From NCBI GenBank assembly GCA_916048095.2, contig OU696578.1, positions 6,048,007-6,112,006 of the forward strand: 64,000 nt of DNA. Reading direction: 5' to 3'. The position numbers were made by a program, and so were the translations under genes. The notes under the pieces were generated by a model. That model made no database searches. It was not told the origin of the DNA and saw only the letters and a program-made list of their open reading frames with translations. The stretch comes from Sacculina carcini (taxonomy: Eukaryota > Arthropoda > Thecostraca > Sacculinidae). This document shows positions 1 to 10,320 of this stretch, one piece after another (positions within the stretch are counted from its first letter, which is position 1; each line of letters begins with the position of its first letter).

Positions 1-110
1 GCAGCTGATAGAATATGGACCAAGAAGGGTGGGACAGACAGACAGACACACACACAGACACACAGAGGATCTCTTTTATATATATAGATATAGATATGTG
101 TGCGCTCTAC
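1..110. repeat. GACA/CA/TATAGA simple-repeat tract
   Basis: A run of GACA units, then CA units, then TATAGA-type repeats. This is the kind of microsatellite tail often found at the 3' end of non-LTR retroposons, but no coding part is visible, so the parent element is unknown. The following stretch up to about 287 shows no recognisable feature. Confidence 0.6.
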
Positions 111-287
111 AATACCATTGCCTTGATGGCGGTATGCTCAACATTGTAGAGGTTTCACCGCCCATCTAGACAAAAGCTGACAGATTGTGGCACTCAAAAA
201 TGTTGGACTATTATCAAACAACAACCTATGAGGTGGTCCGAATTCCGAAAATATGCTTTCCAATGCAACACATACCGAATTTGCAGT

Positions 288-953
288 CTATCCTGCCAAT
301 CTTCGCCAGATGTTGAAGCGCGACGCACAGTCAACGACAGTCAGAAAAGGTTGTCTATGCACGTACGTTATATATGTCGCAAGACGTAACCACACTTGAT
401 CGCACGATACTTTCCCCTTTGACCACCTTTCTCGTGGTGCAGGGTCAATTCTGCTGCATAGCTCACATATATTTATCACCTTGTTAATCACCGACTTCGG
501 AACTGACTTTCCATTAGCTTCTAGCATTTCACTCGTTCTATCTACTCCCATATGACCAGTTGCATGATGTAGTCTAGCAACCGTTTCCGATATACCAGAA
601 AAGCACGTTCCACGGTCGAATCCTTTAATTAGATCATTTGGATTCCGTGACATTTTATCTGCCAGATTGGCTTGGGATGGAACCAATGTTACAGTCACAC
701 TCAAGTGATAAGTGTCTATCAATTCTTTGACGACATCAAGACGTCGGCGAACTATCATCTCCGACATTCCATGCGTTCTTGGCCGATGGGTGTTGTTCAC
801 AATATTACTCAGCCAACGTTTCACCGTAGAAGAGTCTGTCACAATTTCAACTTCATCTAATTTGGCGGCTAATTTGAATTTATCCAACCAAATCTGAAAG
901 TCTCCAGATCCGTCATATCTTCCAACAATATTCGTTATTTTCATGGTATCCAT
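288..953 (-). pseudogene. gag-RNase H-integrase fusion of an internally deleted LTR element
   Basis: Starting from ATG at 953, about 35 residues match the N-terminus of the gag of the related elements at 2836 and 40391 (a GRYDGSGDFQIWLDKFKLAAKL-type block). The frame then continues without interruption into RNase H (VTDSSTVKRWL, then QANLADKMSR), an integrase HHCC zinc domain (HHATGHMG ... CELCSRIDPAP) and the start of the integrase core (VVDCASRF). Most of gag, the protease and the whole reverse transcriptase are gone. The integrase stops after its first catalytic Asp at the left end. The frame is open across the joint. It is probably a non-autonomous deletion copy rather than a working gene; chance preservation of the frame is possible. 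Confidence 0.8.
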
Positions 954-968
954 TTTGCCGAAATAGTT

Positions 969-1296
969 TGTGATAAAACTGTATTTAAAAATCATAAGAA
1001 CAATGAAACTTAGTACACAAATTATCCCAACAGCACACTTCCATTCACAGTCACCACCTTCACGACACTATATATTTTTCCCAAACATACTTCATCGATC
1101 AAACACAAAAATCTATATTCATTACGTCACAAGTCATCCAGCCAATCAAATCGCTTTATCACTCCAATGACGCATAACCTTGAACACCAACTTCAAGGTC
1201 ACCTGTTACAATACATCAGACAATCACACAAACTAACCAGTATACAACAAATGACATTCATACAACAAATAACGCACATAAAAATTTTACATCACA
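969..1296 (-). repeat. 5' LTR of the deleted gag-RNase H element
   Basis: On the minus strand the segment begins TGTGATGTAAAA and ends TTTTATCACA (TG...CA ends). It is followed directly by AACTATTTCGGC and then the gag ATG. Its outer edge coincides exactly with the point where the LINE at 1302-2394 is interrupted, so the element inserted into that LINE. The 3' LTR is missing from the window. Boundaries come from TG/CA ends and the LINE break, without a second LTR for comparison. Confidence 0.65.
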
Positions 1297-1301
1297 CTTT
1301 T

Positions 1302-2394
1302 CCCGTATGTCTTTTTCATATTGTTTCTGTGCTTCTCTTCTGACCTTTGTATAGCTGTTTCTACTCTTTTTGTATCTCTCGTATCTGTCAGAATCTAATT
1401 CTTTTCTGTAGTTTTTCCATAGTTTATCTATCTCTCTTGTCGCTTCCATAGAAATTTTGTTGAACCATTGCTTTTTTTCTCCGTGTCTTTCTTGATCGGC
1501 ACATACGTTCTCACTCCATCTTCGTATACACGATAAAAGGCGTTATACTGCACATCAATGTCTCCTTCTAATGCTTCTTCCCAATTTATATTTCTGAAAT
1601 ACTCATTCAACTTTTTGTAGTTTCCTTTTTTATAGTCCAAGAAGTGCATCTGTTCTACTACATACAAAATTACATATCTAGTCAATACATAGTTGAAAGA
1701 GATCACGATGTGGTCACTTTTCCCAAATGATGGCTCATATTTGATACCATGTACTTCTTCCTTTCGTTTTGTAAACACTACATCGAGCATTGCCGGTTTA
1801 TCTTTCCCTCTTTTCCGAGTTTTTCTTCCGATGTGCTGCGTGAAAAAAGTCTTGGGTCAATTTCATTAAATCATCTCTCAGTGTATTCGTTGTTCCCTCA
1901 GAGTAATACTCGTTCTTGTTTATGTTGCAGTTGAGGTCACCGGTTAGGATTATGTGTTTCTTGTTTTTGCGTTCAGATCTATCAAAAATTGATTTAATGC
2001 CGTGAACTGTAGAGCTCCTCAGATCTTCGTAGTCATCTTGTGTCAAGGTTTTCGTCTTTGGTGGCATGTATACAACTGCAACAGTCACTGTGTCTTTTTC
2101 CAATACATCTACCACGAGTAATTCATTTATGCCTTCTGAAATGTGACATTTTCTCGCCTTCAGGTGCTCTGCTGTCATTATCATCACACCACTTCCCTGT
2201 TTCGACTGTCTATCTTTCCGCCATATGTTATATTTTTGACATTTTATAACCGCGTCTGAAATATCTGGGTTCAATTCAATCTCAGTATGACACACAATAT
2301 CTGTCTTATTGTCTGACAAGTAGTCAGACAGCATCCATCCAAGTTGGAATATACTACTTTCAATCTTTTATTTCTACATACTTTTTTCATTATT
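1302..2394 (-). pseudogene. CR1/L2-like LINE fragment (endonuclease to RT linker)
   Basis: Minus-strand fragments correspond to an apurinic-type endonuclease (KTDIVCHTEIELNPDISDAV, IILTGDLNCN, KSDHIVISFN) and the linker before the RT (KLWKNYRKELDSDRYERYKKSRN). The same protein is found at 43.6-46.8 kb at high similarity, which shows several frameshifts here (breaks near 1430 and 1795). The copy is cut on the left by the LTR ending at 1296 and on the right by the LTR starting at 2395. The RT is missing. Confidence 0.85.
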
Positions 2395-2816
2395 TGTGGT
2401 TTAGATTATGCGTGTGTCGTTTATTTGTATTGTATCATTCATGTGTATTGTATCATTCATGTGTATTGTATCATTCTTGTGTATTGTATCATTCATGTGT
2501 ATTGATATGTGTATGCGTGTCTGTGTGTGGTGTCTGTGTACTTTGCCCTGAACAGCTGTATGCGGCGCTGACTGAGTGTTTCGAAGTGATGTGGGGATAG
2601 TGAGGGTTTGAGCTTTAGTGGTGGCGAGTTGGTACGGGAAGTGTGTTGATGGGATTGGTGCGTGCTGGTGTGGATGTTTGTTGCTGTTGTTTCCGCGTTA
2701 CGGTGAGACTGTAGCTTGTTGTATTGTGCGTGTTGGAGTCTGTATAGTTTTTTCTTTACCCAAATTCATCGCTGATTCATTAATATATTCCATCGCCATA
2801 ATTTATCGCCTTTACA
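2395..2816 (+). repeat. 5' LTR of gag-pol element at 2.8-6.1 kb
   Basis: The segment begins TGTGGTTTAG exactly where the LINE sequence breaks off and ends TTTACA. It is followed by AGCTATTTCGG and the gag ATG at 2836. It contains a four-copy 18-bp tandem array near its start. The last five LINE bases before it are TTATT, the expected side of a target duplication. The matching 3' LTR is not present, because the element is truncated near 6.1 kb. Confidence 0.65.
2427..2500 (+). repeat. 18-bp tandem array, four copies
   Basis: The unit TATTGTATCATTCATGTG is repeated four times with one substitution (the third copy has TTCTTG). It lies in the U3-like part of the LTR. Confidence 0.85.
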
Positions 2817-2835
2817 AGCTATTTCGGCCCGAAAA

Positions 2836-3597
2836 ATGTCTTCAAGCAATAAAATAGGTGATATGATTCGTTGCTTTGATGGAACTGGTGATGTGTCTCA
2901 GTGGATATCGAAAATCAAACTGGTAGCTGAATTGAAGGAAATCAAAGACTTTTCGAAATTAATACCACTATTTCTGGAGGGCGCGGCGTTTGCTGTGTAC
3001 ACTGAAATGAAGCAAGAGGACAAATGCGACGCGGCAAAGATTCAGAATACGCTTCTTTCAGCTTTTGGCATGAACGCTTTCCAAGCCTACGAGGAATTCA
3101 CGCGTCGTGTATGGAATGATGAGCCTGTGGATGTGTTTTTGACGGATCTAAGGAGATTGGTTCGATTGGCCGGCGTTGAGTCCGATGTAGTACTGTTGAT
3201 GACATTTGTTGTTGGTTTGCCATCTGTAGTGTCCCGTGAGCTGCGAGCACTCACAAAGGTGGACACACTTCCGCTGAGCAGTGTCGTTGAACGAGCTAGG
3301 TGTTTGATGGCTGAGATAATAGATCGCCCAGTAGCAGCTGCAACTGTGAAGTGTGCTAATTCTGAAAATAGTGAATATCAAAGACCATCACGCACATTCA
3401 AGAAGAATCACGCACCTTCAAGCAAGCAGTGCTTCAACTGCGGTGGTTCCCATTTCGCTCGTTTCTGCAGAGCAAATCATAGCAACGTGAGATGCTGGGC
3501 ATGTGGAGAAGAGGGTCACCTTTCACGAGCCTGCAAGAATTCGGAAAACGGAAACGGGAGAATTTCTGCGCCGGAAGCTCTCCCGAAAGCGGATTAA
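2836..3597 (+). CDS. Gag polyprotein with two zinc knuckles
   Basis: Intact 253-codon gag that would form the virus-like particle of an LTR retrotransposon. The N-terminal domain begins with the family block FDGTGDVSQW and LIPLFLEGAAF. The C-terminus has two zinc knuckles: CFNCGGSHFARFC, which is one residue short of the CCHC spacing, and a canonical CWACGEEGHLSRAC. The gag at 39645-40391 is homologous along most of its length. The pol frame that follows is -1 relative to gag, with overlap from about 3492. The slippery heptamer of the sister copy (GGGAAAC) is GGAAAAC here at 3543-3549. The start was chosen because it follows the LTR by 20 bases and matches the sister gags. Confidence 0.85.
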   Translation: MSSSNKIGDMIRCFDGTGDVSQWISKIKLVAELKEIKDFSKLIPLFLEGAAFAVYTEMKQEDKCDAAKIQNTLLSAFGMNAFQAYEEFTRRVWNDEPVDVFLTDLRRLVRLAGVESDVVLLMTFVVGLPSVVSRELRALTKVDTLPLSSVVERARCLMAEIIDRPVAAATVKCANSENSEYQRPSRTFKKNHAPSSKQCFNCGGSHFARFCRANHSNVRCWACGEEGHLSRACKNSENGNGRISAPEALPKAD

Positions 3598-3965
3598 GGG
3601 CGCTTCCCATTATTATTGCGAGTGTTAACGGCTGTCGTGTGAGAGCATTGATGGATACTGGATGCTCTCAAAACGTACTGGCTGCGTGGTTGTGCACATC
3701 TGTGGGATGTAATCAGCAGTTGGTAACCTCTGTTAGAAGCAGAGTTGCTTGTGGTGGCCCAACAACAGCAACAGTATTGCTGGGAGGCAAAAAGATGAAT
3801 GATTCTTTGATGGTAGCTCAACGGTTGATTACAGGTATTGATGCAGTATTAGGCATGGACGTTATTTCACGGTTGGGAGGAATCTGGGTGGACAGCACGA
3901 GCGTGAAGCCCAGCAATGTGCATGTGATATGTATCTTGGGACAATTGAATGATTCTTGCTTTTAA
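3540..3965 (+). pseudogene. Retropepsin region of the same element
   Basis: In the -1 frame relative to gag, an aspartic protease is visible: VRALMDTGCSQNVLA with the catalytic DTG, then a flap/second-half region ending IDAVLGMDVISRLGG (the usual hydrophobic-hydrophobic-G motif). The reading frame stops at 3963-3965, before the RT. The RT continues in the same frame at 4002, so a single nonsense codon separates protease from RT. Confidence 0.8.
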
Positions 3966-4001
3966 TCACAACATAATTGTGTTAATGATAGAAGTCAACA
4001 G

Positions 4002-5425
4002 ATGGTGATTGATGAAGAAGACTTCAAGGCGTGGTTTGACGGCGCAAAGTGGACTGCAGAATGGAAGTGGAAGCAAGAACCCCTAACACTGAGAAATACC
4101 ATCTGCTGCTACAAGACGAACATGACAAAAGAAGTCGAAGAGAAATTTGACTGCGAGATTCAGAGGTGGATTGATGAAGGAGTATTGGTTGCAGACAACA
4201 GCGATGATCCGGTAAGTATTATTCCGCTGATGGCCGTTATTCAACAAAATAACTGTAAAGTTAGACCGGTTTTGGACTACCGTGAGTTGAACCATTTTGT
4301 CAGTTGCAGGGACGGTCAAGACATGACGTGTTGTGATGAGGCTTCACGTCGTGGAGGAGATTCAGTGAGCCGGTACGGCTGATAGATCTGAGGTCAGCGT
4401 ACCTGCAAATACATATTGACTCTGCTCTTCAACAGTATCAACGAGTACTCTGGAGAGACAAGTTTTATTATCTTTCTTGCCTGGGATTTGGTCTCAATGC
4501 TGCTCCTCGAATCATGAGTCGAATTATCGAAAAAGCATTGGGTCAAAATGACAAAACGAAGACAGGAACCAGCGCCTACATGTACGACATCATTGTTAAT
4601 GAGAGTGTTATAACTGCTGAATAAGTCGCTTCTCATCTGAGGACGTTTGGGTTAGAAACCGAAGCGCCAGAACTACTTGTTCTTGGTCTTTCTTTGAAAC
4701 GGAGAGATGATGGTCGCCTGTATTTCAGGCGAGGTAACGATATTCCAAGTATCGATGGCTGTTTGAATCGACGTCAACTATTTTCTGTCTGTGGCCGTTT
4801 AGTTGGACATTACCCTGCTTGTGGCTGGCTCCGGCTTGCCTGCAGCTATGTGAAGAGGTTGAGTCAGGGTCGATCGTGGGACGACGACGTTGGAAACGAG
4901 GTGATGGGTATGCTCGAGGATGTGCTAAAGAAGGTACGAGAGTGGGACCAAGTGAGAGGTTTGTGGTCAGTAGCTGCGTGTATGAGTGAAGGAGAGTTTT
5001 GGTGTGACGCCAGTAGTATGGCAATAGGGGTCGTGATTGAGATCGACGGGAATATAGTGGAGGACGCAGCTTGTATGTGACCGTCTTCTGACAGTGGTCA
5101 CATTAACATTGCTGAGCTTGAGGCAGCAATTAATGGTGTGAGTCTTGCCTTGAAGTGGGGGCTGAATGAGATGTGTCTTGTGACTGATTCGGCTACCGTG
5201 TATGGATGGATGAGACAAATTAAACGAGGTGACGTCAGAGTGAAAGTACAAGGGATGTCTGAAATGCTGTTTCATCGTCGGTTGTGCTTGTTCAGGGATA
5301 TGATTGAGGCGTATAATTTAACAATCCGAGTGAATTTGGTGGCATCTAGTAGAAATCTTGCTGATGGATTGACGAGAGTTGATAGAAAGTGGCTGAAAGC
5401 AGTCAAGTATCAAATTATCCATTGA
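4002..5425 (+). pseudogene. Reverse transcriptase and RNase H, decayed
   Basis: RT blocks are recognisable in shifted frames: KVRPVLDYRELN, then LIDLRSAYLQIHID, then FGLNAAPRIMS. The catalytic YxDD is changed to YMYD near 4575, removing one metal-binding Asp. RNase H follows: FWCDASSMAIGVVIEIDG, a break at 5078, then INIAELEAAINGVSLA and NLADGLTRVDRKWL. The sister copy at 36.3-40.7 kb has an intact YIDD, so this is loss by mutation. At least three frame breaks and the active-site change make it inactive. Confidence 0.85.
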
Positions 5426-5541
5426 TTTGCAGCGTAACAGTGAATTCGTTACATGATGACCATCACCTTGGTGTCGAAAGATGATTACATCTGGCTAGAC
5501 TCGTCAATCCTGATGTTACTAGAGAGTAGATTGAGAGTTGT

Positions 5542-6090
5542 GTGCGGAAGTGTCCTCAATGCCGTTCGATTGACTCTGCGCCAGTACGGCATGATCCAGG
5601 AGTGTTAACTGTCGACGAAAACTGGGTGAGATTATCCGTCGACACCACGAATTGGGGGAGTACTTGTTTTTTCACCATGGTTGATTGCGGTCCGAGTCGC
5701 TTCGCTATATGGCGGCAGGTGAAGACAGAAAACTCCACAGAAATATCGAACATTCTGGACCAAGTTTTTCGCGAGCGCGGTCCACCGTCGGAGTCTCTTC
5801 TAGACAACAGTGCCTCATTTCGATCATATCAGGTCGTTGAACTCTGTCGTAAGTGGAACGTCAATTTTAGATTCCGAGCCGCTCATAGACCATCTGGTAA
5901 TGATGTGGTTGAACGCAATCATCGCACGATTAAGCGGATGTCAGTTCGTACGGGAAATTCGCCTTTGGACGCGGTGTTTTTCTATAATTTGGCGGCATCG
6001 GGTACCGCAAAACATCTCAGATCTCCTAGTGCAATACTGCATAACTATGAGTGGAGACATCCCCGTGCTAGTGCAGATATCTCTCGCGCT
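5542..6090 (+). pseudogene. Integrase core, 3' truncated
   Basis: The frame contains the second zinc pair (CPQCRSIDSAPV), the D of TMVDCGPSRFAIW, the D of LLDNSASF and the E of NDVVERNHRTIK, i.e. the D,D-35-E triad of retroviral-type integrases. The HHCC start upstream is degraded (5440-5540). The protein breaks off near 6090, where sequence of the minus-strand mag-like element begins. The 3' LTR has been lost. Confidence 0.85.
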
Positions 6091-6095
6091 TGCGA

Positions 6096-7660
6096 CTTGG
6101 TAGCATTATCTGCCTGTTTCCCCTGTGCGACGTGAGCTGGTGAGGGCAGAAGAGTGTCGATCTTAGTACGGATCTGTCTTCCGTTGAGAAGTTCACTTGG
6201 AGAATATCCGCTTCCGGCTGGTGTACGTCGGTACTGGATCAAGAACTCGTTTAACGCCTTCTTTGGTGGGAGACGTGATTTCCTCATCGCCTGCTTGAAG
6301 GTCTGAACCAGACGCTCGGCCGCTCCGTTTGTTGCTGGATGGTACGGAGCTCCCGTCAAGTGTGTAATTCCATGGTCGTTGCACCACGCTTTGAACTCCT
6401 CCGATTTAAATGTTGCAGCATTGTCCGTTACCAGCGTGTGCGGATATCCGAAATGGGCGAAATCCCCTTCCAGAATGTCGATCGTTGCTTTTGCCGTAAT
6501 CGCCTGCGTCTGGTGAATACACGGGTACTTTGAGTACGAGTCGATGAGGACCAAGCAATTTGCTCCTATGAAATTGATGGCGTGGTCTAGATGCACGCGA
6601 CTCCAGGGTTTCTCCGGTAGCATCCATGGGTGAACAGCTGACTTGGGTGGATTGTTCTGATGCTCGGCACATGTTTGACATCGCCGACACGTGTTTTCGA
6701 TGTCCTGGTCAATGTTTGGCCAATAAACTGATGTCCGCGCCAACTGCTTCATTTTCTGCATTCCGAAGTGACCGAAGTGTAGTAGATCAAGAACTTGTGG
6801 TCGAAGTTTCGCTGGTATTACGACTCTTGACCCATGCAGCAAGCACCCGCTGCACGTAGACAGTGACTCACTCAGTTGACGGAACCTTTGCAGTTCTACG
6901 TCTTTGCCCGTGAATTTCTCCTGGGGCCAGCCTTCTCGTGTGTAGCGCATAACGTTTGAAATAACTGGATCCTTTTCTGACTCCCTAGCGAGTGATTTCG
7001 CATCTGCTGCCTTCACTTGGAGACTCAAAACTTGTATTGCACACACTGTGTCGATGTCGCTATCGCTCTCCTCCCCGTCGAACTCGTCATCCGATCCAGA
7101 GGGTAGACGACTTAGAGCATCGGCATTGGAATGGTTGTTTGTCCTCCGATATTCAATGTCATAATCGAATTTGCTAAGTAGAAGTGCCCATCTTGCAAGC
7201 CTGTTTGCAACCAGCACCGGTGCCTGTTTTTTCGGACTGAAAAGTGCAATCAACGGCTTGTGATCGGTCACTAGCGTAAACTTGCGTCGACAGATATACT
7301 GGTAGAACTTCTTCAGGCCAAACACAATAGCTAGTGCCTCTTTTTGCACCTGACTGTAGTTGCGCTGAGTCTTATTCAGCGTTTTTGACACGTTGGCGAT
7401 TGAGCGCTCATCACCATTCTCATAGCGATGAAATATTACTGCGCCAATGCCGATCTCCGATGCATCACAAGCGATTTCCAGTTTCTAATCAGGATCATAA
7501 TGGACCAGAACGTTATCTGACACCAACATGTTCTTTAGTGTCTCGAAAGCTTTTTTCTCTTCACTTTTCCATTGCCATGGTACTCCTTTTTTTGTCAAGC
7601 GGTGTAAGGGCTCGGCTTCTGTCGACAGGCTTCTAAGGAATTTTCCGTAGAACTGAACTG
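6096..7660 (-). pseudogene. RNase H and integrase of mag-like element
   Basis: RNase H: ACDASEIGIGAVIFH, then NYSQVQKEALAIVFGLKKF, LVTDHKPLIALF and NADALSRLPSG. Integrase: the zinc domain HFGHFGMQKMKQLAR ... CRRCQTCAEHQ, then the core with LVLIDSYSKY, LVTDNAATF and TNGAAERLVQTFK (D,D,E all present), then a short C-terminal part. The coding frame is the same as the RT. A TAG at 7487-7485 just before CDASE is the only break I see after the RT stop. The tail past about 6100 no longer matches the family. Confidence 0.85.
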
Positions 7661-7673
7661 AACCAAGGACACA

Positions 7674-8702
7674 TCAGTTGAGGCTGGACACATCAGTTGG
7701 CTCGTTCACTTTTACAACAGCGTCCACTTTCGGACCTTTTGCGATTCCTCCTTTTGACAACCGATGCCCAAGGTATTCCACTTGAGGCTGTGCAAATTTG
7801 CATTTTTCCAACTTACATCGAAGTCCTCTTTGGCTGAGACGTTCGAAGAGACGCCGGAGATTCTTCAGATGATCTTCTGCGTCTTTTCCACTGACAAGCA
7901 AGTCGTCCATGTACACTGCAACGCCGTCTAGGTCTCCTGTGAGTTTCTCCATAATTTCTTGGAAATAACCTGGTGCTGACTTGATGCCGAAGGGCAGGCG
8001 CAATTGCAGCAGCACTCCACGATGTGTGCTTGGCGCCAGACGTTTCTGACTCTCTGGAGCTAGTTGAATTTGGTTGTACGCGTCCGCGAGGTCTATTTTA
8101 GTGAAATGATAGCCTCCTCCCAGTTTGCGTATCAGGTCCTCGGGGACAGGCATCGGGAGGCGGTGCGTCTCCAGCTGTGTGTTTATCGTTACCGAGTAGT
8201 CACCGCATACTCGTATGTTCGGCTTCGGTGTTCCAAGAGTGTGTGACTTTCGTACCGGAACCACTGGCGTACCGTAGTCACAAAACTGTACTTGTCTCCA
8301 AACTCCTTTCTTGATGCCGTTATCGTATGCTCTAGCGAGGTCCTCTTGGACAGCAAATGGAACTGCCCTGACTTTCTTGAACACAGGCTGCGAATCTGGT
8401 TTAAATTTGACCTCTAGCTCAAAGTTACTGAGACATCCGAGTTCATCTTTCCATAAGTCTGGAAACTCGTCGCACAATTTTCTACATTCATCTTGGAGAT
8501 GTATGTCCGGTGACACATTGTCGAACACAGCATTCACTTGTCTTTTTGCATGTTCAAGTGCTTCATCAAGCGAAATATTCAGCTTGTCCGATGCTGTTCT
8601 TCCCAACAGACTCAATCCGTTCACTGTAGAGACAATGTACTTGATGTGTTTCTTCACGTTTGCTCCTGGTAGCAATGTGGCTCCAATGAACGTTCCGAGT
8701 AC
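7674..8702 (-). pseudogene. Reverse transcriptase of mag-like element
   Basis: Complete RT palm of a Ty3 element: PTTI-like VRVCGDYSVTIN, FTKIDLADAYNQIQL, LPFGIKSAPGYFQEIM and the catalytic VAVYMDDLLVSG, followed by the thumb (CKLEKCKFAQPQVEYLGHRLS). The catalytic Asp residues are kept. The frame ends in TGA at 7676-7674. That stop lies where a 14-base sequence (GGACACATCAGTTG on the + strand) occurs twice, 19 bases apart, so a small local duplication seems to have created it. Sequence resumes in the same frame. Confidence 0.88.
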
Positions 8703-9187
8703 CGTATATCGTGCTTTGTAGCCGACTCATATCTCCACGTGGGTCTCTGAAGCTTGGGCTTGCCTATTTTCTCCCAGAACGCTCTTGTCACGAAATTCCC
8801 ATTGGTGCCTGTATCAATTTCCATGACGTGGCTATGACCATTTATCTCGATCTGCACCTCCATTTTTGGGAGTGCATCGTCGTCACTGTCCACTGTGTTG
8901 ACCAATTCTTGCGATATAATCTTGACAGACTGTTCCTTTGATCTATTGGTCTTAGACATACAAGCCTTTTCGATGTGTCTAAGTTTTTTGCAGAAATTGC
9001 ATTTTGCATTTTTGAAACGACAGTCTTTGGCTAAATGGTTGTCTCTTCCACAACGGTAGCACTTACGTTTCTGTGTTACTCGCGTTTCCTCAGCCTGGAT
9101 TTTTGCATCAGCCCGACTATGCTCCTTCATTTTGTTCACTGGAGATGGTTTTGCTTTGTAGACTGTTTCTTTCGCCACTTTTGCCGC
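8703..9187 (-). pseudogene. Zinc knuckles and protease of mag-like element
   Basis: Two knuckles are visible: CYRCGRDNHLAKDC (CCHC) and CNFCKKLRHIEKAC (CCHC). The protease follows with VMEIDTGTNGNFV, where DTG is the catalytic motif, usually followed by A/S. The frame then slips by one base around 8703, and the true continuation (LGTFIGATLLPGAN) is in the RT frame. It shares its frame with gag, separated by one TAA. Confidence 0.8.
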
Positions 9188-9910
9188 TTATTCAGTCTCT
9201 ATTGCAATATTGACTGCTTTGGTGAATGTGAGCTCGTCGTCGTTGATCTTGAATAAACTTTTCAAGACTGCTTCGCTGTTCACGGAGCACATGAACCGCG
9301 TCCGAAGAGCGTCGTCCTGGGCGTCCTTGATAGAAGGAAAATCGCAGGTGACAGCGTCTTGACGAATTCTCGCTGCCAGTTCCTGCACTGTTTCGCCCGG
9401 TTTCCGCTGCATGTCGCTCCAAAATCTGAATCTTTCTCGAACGACGAACCATTTGGGATCGAATTGATCTTTCATCAAAGAGACGATGTCTTCAATTGAC
9501 AGTTGATTGATGTTTTGAGGCGGAGTCTGCTGTGCTGCCAGGTTGGACAAAAGCTTGTAGGTGGTGTTTGATTGGTTCGTCAAGAACACCTGAGCTTCTC
9601 GTTGTTTGGGAACGGAATTAGCTCCCACGAATGTGCAAAATCTTGCCCAATAATCCGTCCACAGTTCAGACGTGTGGTCGAACGGTGAAAACGCGGGAGT
9701 AGAAACTGGTTGAGCAGGGTGCATGTTGGTAGCTGATTGCGTCTTCATCTGCATGATGGCGTCCATTTGCTCTTTATGCTGGCGTATCAGCTCCATTTTC
9801 TCTTCCTGGTCTTCTCTGCGTTGTCGCCGCATTTCTTCCATCTGCTCTTTTAGCAGTTTGATCAGTTCTCTGGTCTCTTCCGACATGGCGGTAGACTCAG
9901 CTGAAATCAC
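9188..9910 (-). CDS. Gag of mag-like element
   Basis: Open frame of 240 codons. A charged coiled-coil start (SEETRELIKLLKEQMEEMRRQ and further EK/QR heptads) precedes the typical mag-clade capsid (FDHTSELWTDYWARFCTFVGAN, YKLLSNLAAQ, FDPKWFVVRERFRFWSDMQRKPGETVQELAARI). It ends at TAA 9190-9188, and the zinc knuckles follow in the same frame, so the natural gag was probably longer and this stop is a mutation. Confidence 0.85.
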   Translation of the reverse strand: MISAESTAMSEETRELIKLLKEQMEEMRRQRREDQEEKMELIRQHKEQMDAIMQMKTQSATNMHPAQPVSTPAFSPFDHTSELWTDYWARFCTFVGANSVPKQREAQVFLTNQSNTTYKLLSNLAAQQTPPQNINQLSIEDIVSLMKDQFDPKWFVVRERFRFWSDMQRKPGETVQELAARIRQDAVTCDFPSIKDAQDDALRTRFMCSVNSEAVLKSLFKINDDELTFTKAVNIAIETE

Positions 9911-10029
9911 AGTTTCTTTTAAGCCATGCGGTTTTTAGACGTCGCTCTTAGCCTGACTTGGTCGTTGATCTGACAAGACGTGGGTCACGGCGTCGAGTTA
10001 GTGCACACAATGACACAAAATGTAATATT

Positions 10030-10049
10030 CTGTCCTACCGACTGCGCCA
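10030..10049 (-). promoter_or_regulatory. Primer binding site of mag-like element
   Basis: The minus strand reads TGGCGCAGTCGGTAGGACAG three bases inside the LTR end. This is the tRNA-Ser-like primer site characteristic of mag-type Ty3 elements. Confidence 0.85.
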
Positions 10050-10052
10050 CTT

Positions 10053-10251
10053 TGTTTTGTTGTATATTACACAGAACACATTATATATTTCACAGTGAAC
10101 ATTACATGACGCAACCACATCACACTTTACAACGCTCATACACACTCCGCTCACAATAAGCGCTCACACAAGACTCTCAATGACGCTCACAAGATCTGCA
10201 CAACTGTGTCTACCCTGAATCAGCACTTATGCATTTGCTTCCTGTGTAACA
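10053..10251 (-). repeat. 5' LTR of mag-like element
   Basis: On the minus strand it begins TGTTACACAGG and ends CAACAAAACA just before the primer site. About 200 bp, short as is usual for mag-type elements. The partner LTR is lost, so the outer end rests on the TGTTACA start. Confidence 0.65.
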
Positions 10252-10266
10252 CTACCTGTCCTGTAC

Positions 10267-10320
10267 ACACGCACACACACACACACACACACATACATAC
10301 ATACAGACACACACACAGAC
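10267..10320. repeat. CA/CATA microsatellite
   Basis: Alternating CA repeats with CATA and CAGA units in the intron sequence between the mag-like LTR and the first PLC exon. Confidence 0.8.

Larger units (their letters stand above)
6096..10251 (-). mobile_element. mag-like Ty3 retrotransposon, 3' LTR missing
   Basis: Minus-strand element in the order LTR, primer site, gag, zinc knuckles, protease, RT, RNase H, integrase. The primer site is directly inside the LTR. gag, knuckles and protease share one frame; RT, RNase H and integrase share a second. The interruptions I can see are a TAA between gag and knuckles (9190-9188), a 1-nt shift near 8703 in the protease/RT junction, a TGA at 7676-7674 and a TAG at 7487-7485. 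The left end is cut inside the integrase C-terminus, against the + element that ends near 6090. Confidence 0.85.

Noticed and set aside
2394-2600. Open frame of repeated LYHSCV
   Set aside because: Produced by the 18-bp tandem array in the LTR; not a protein.
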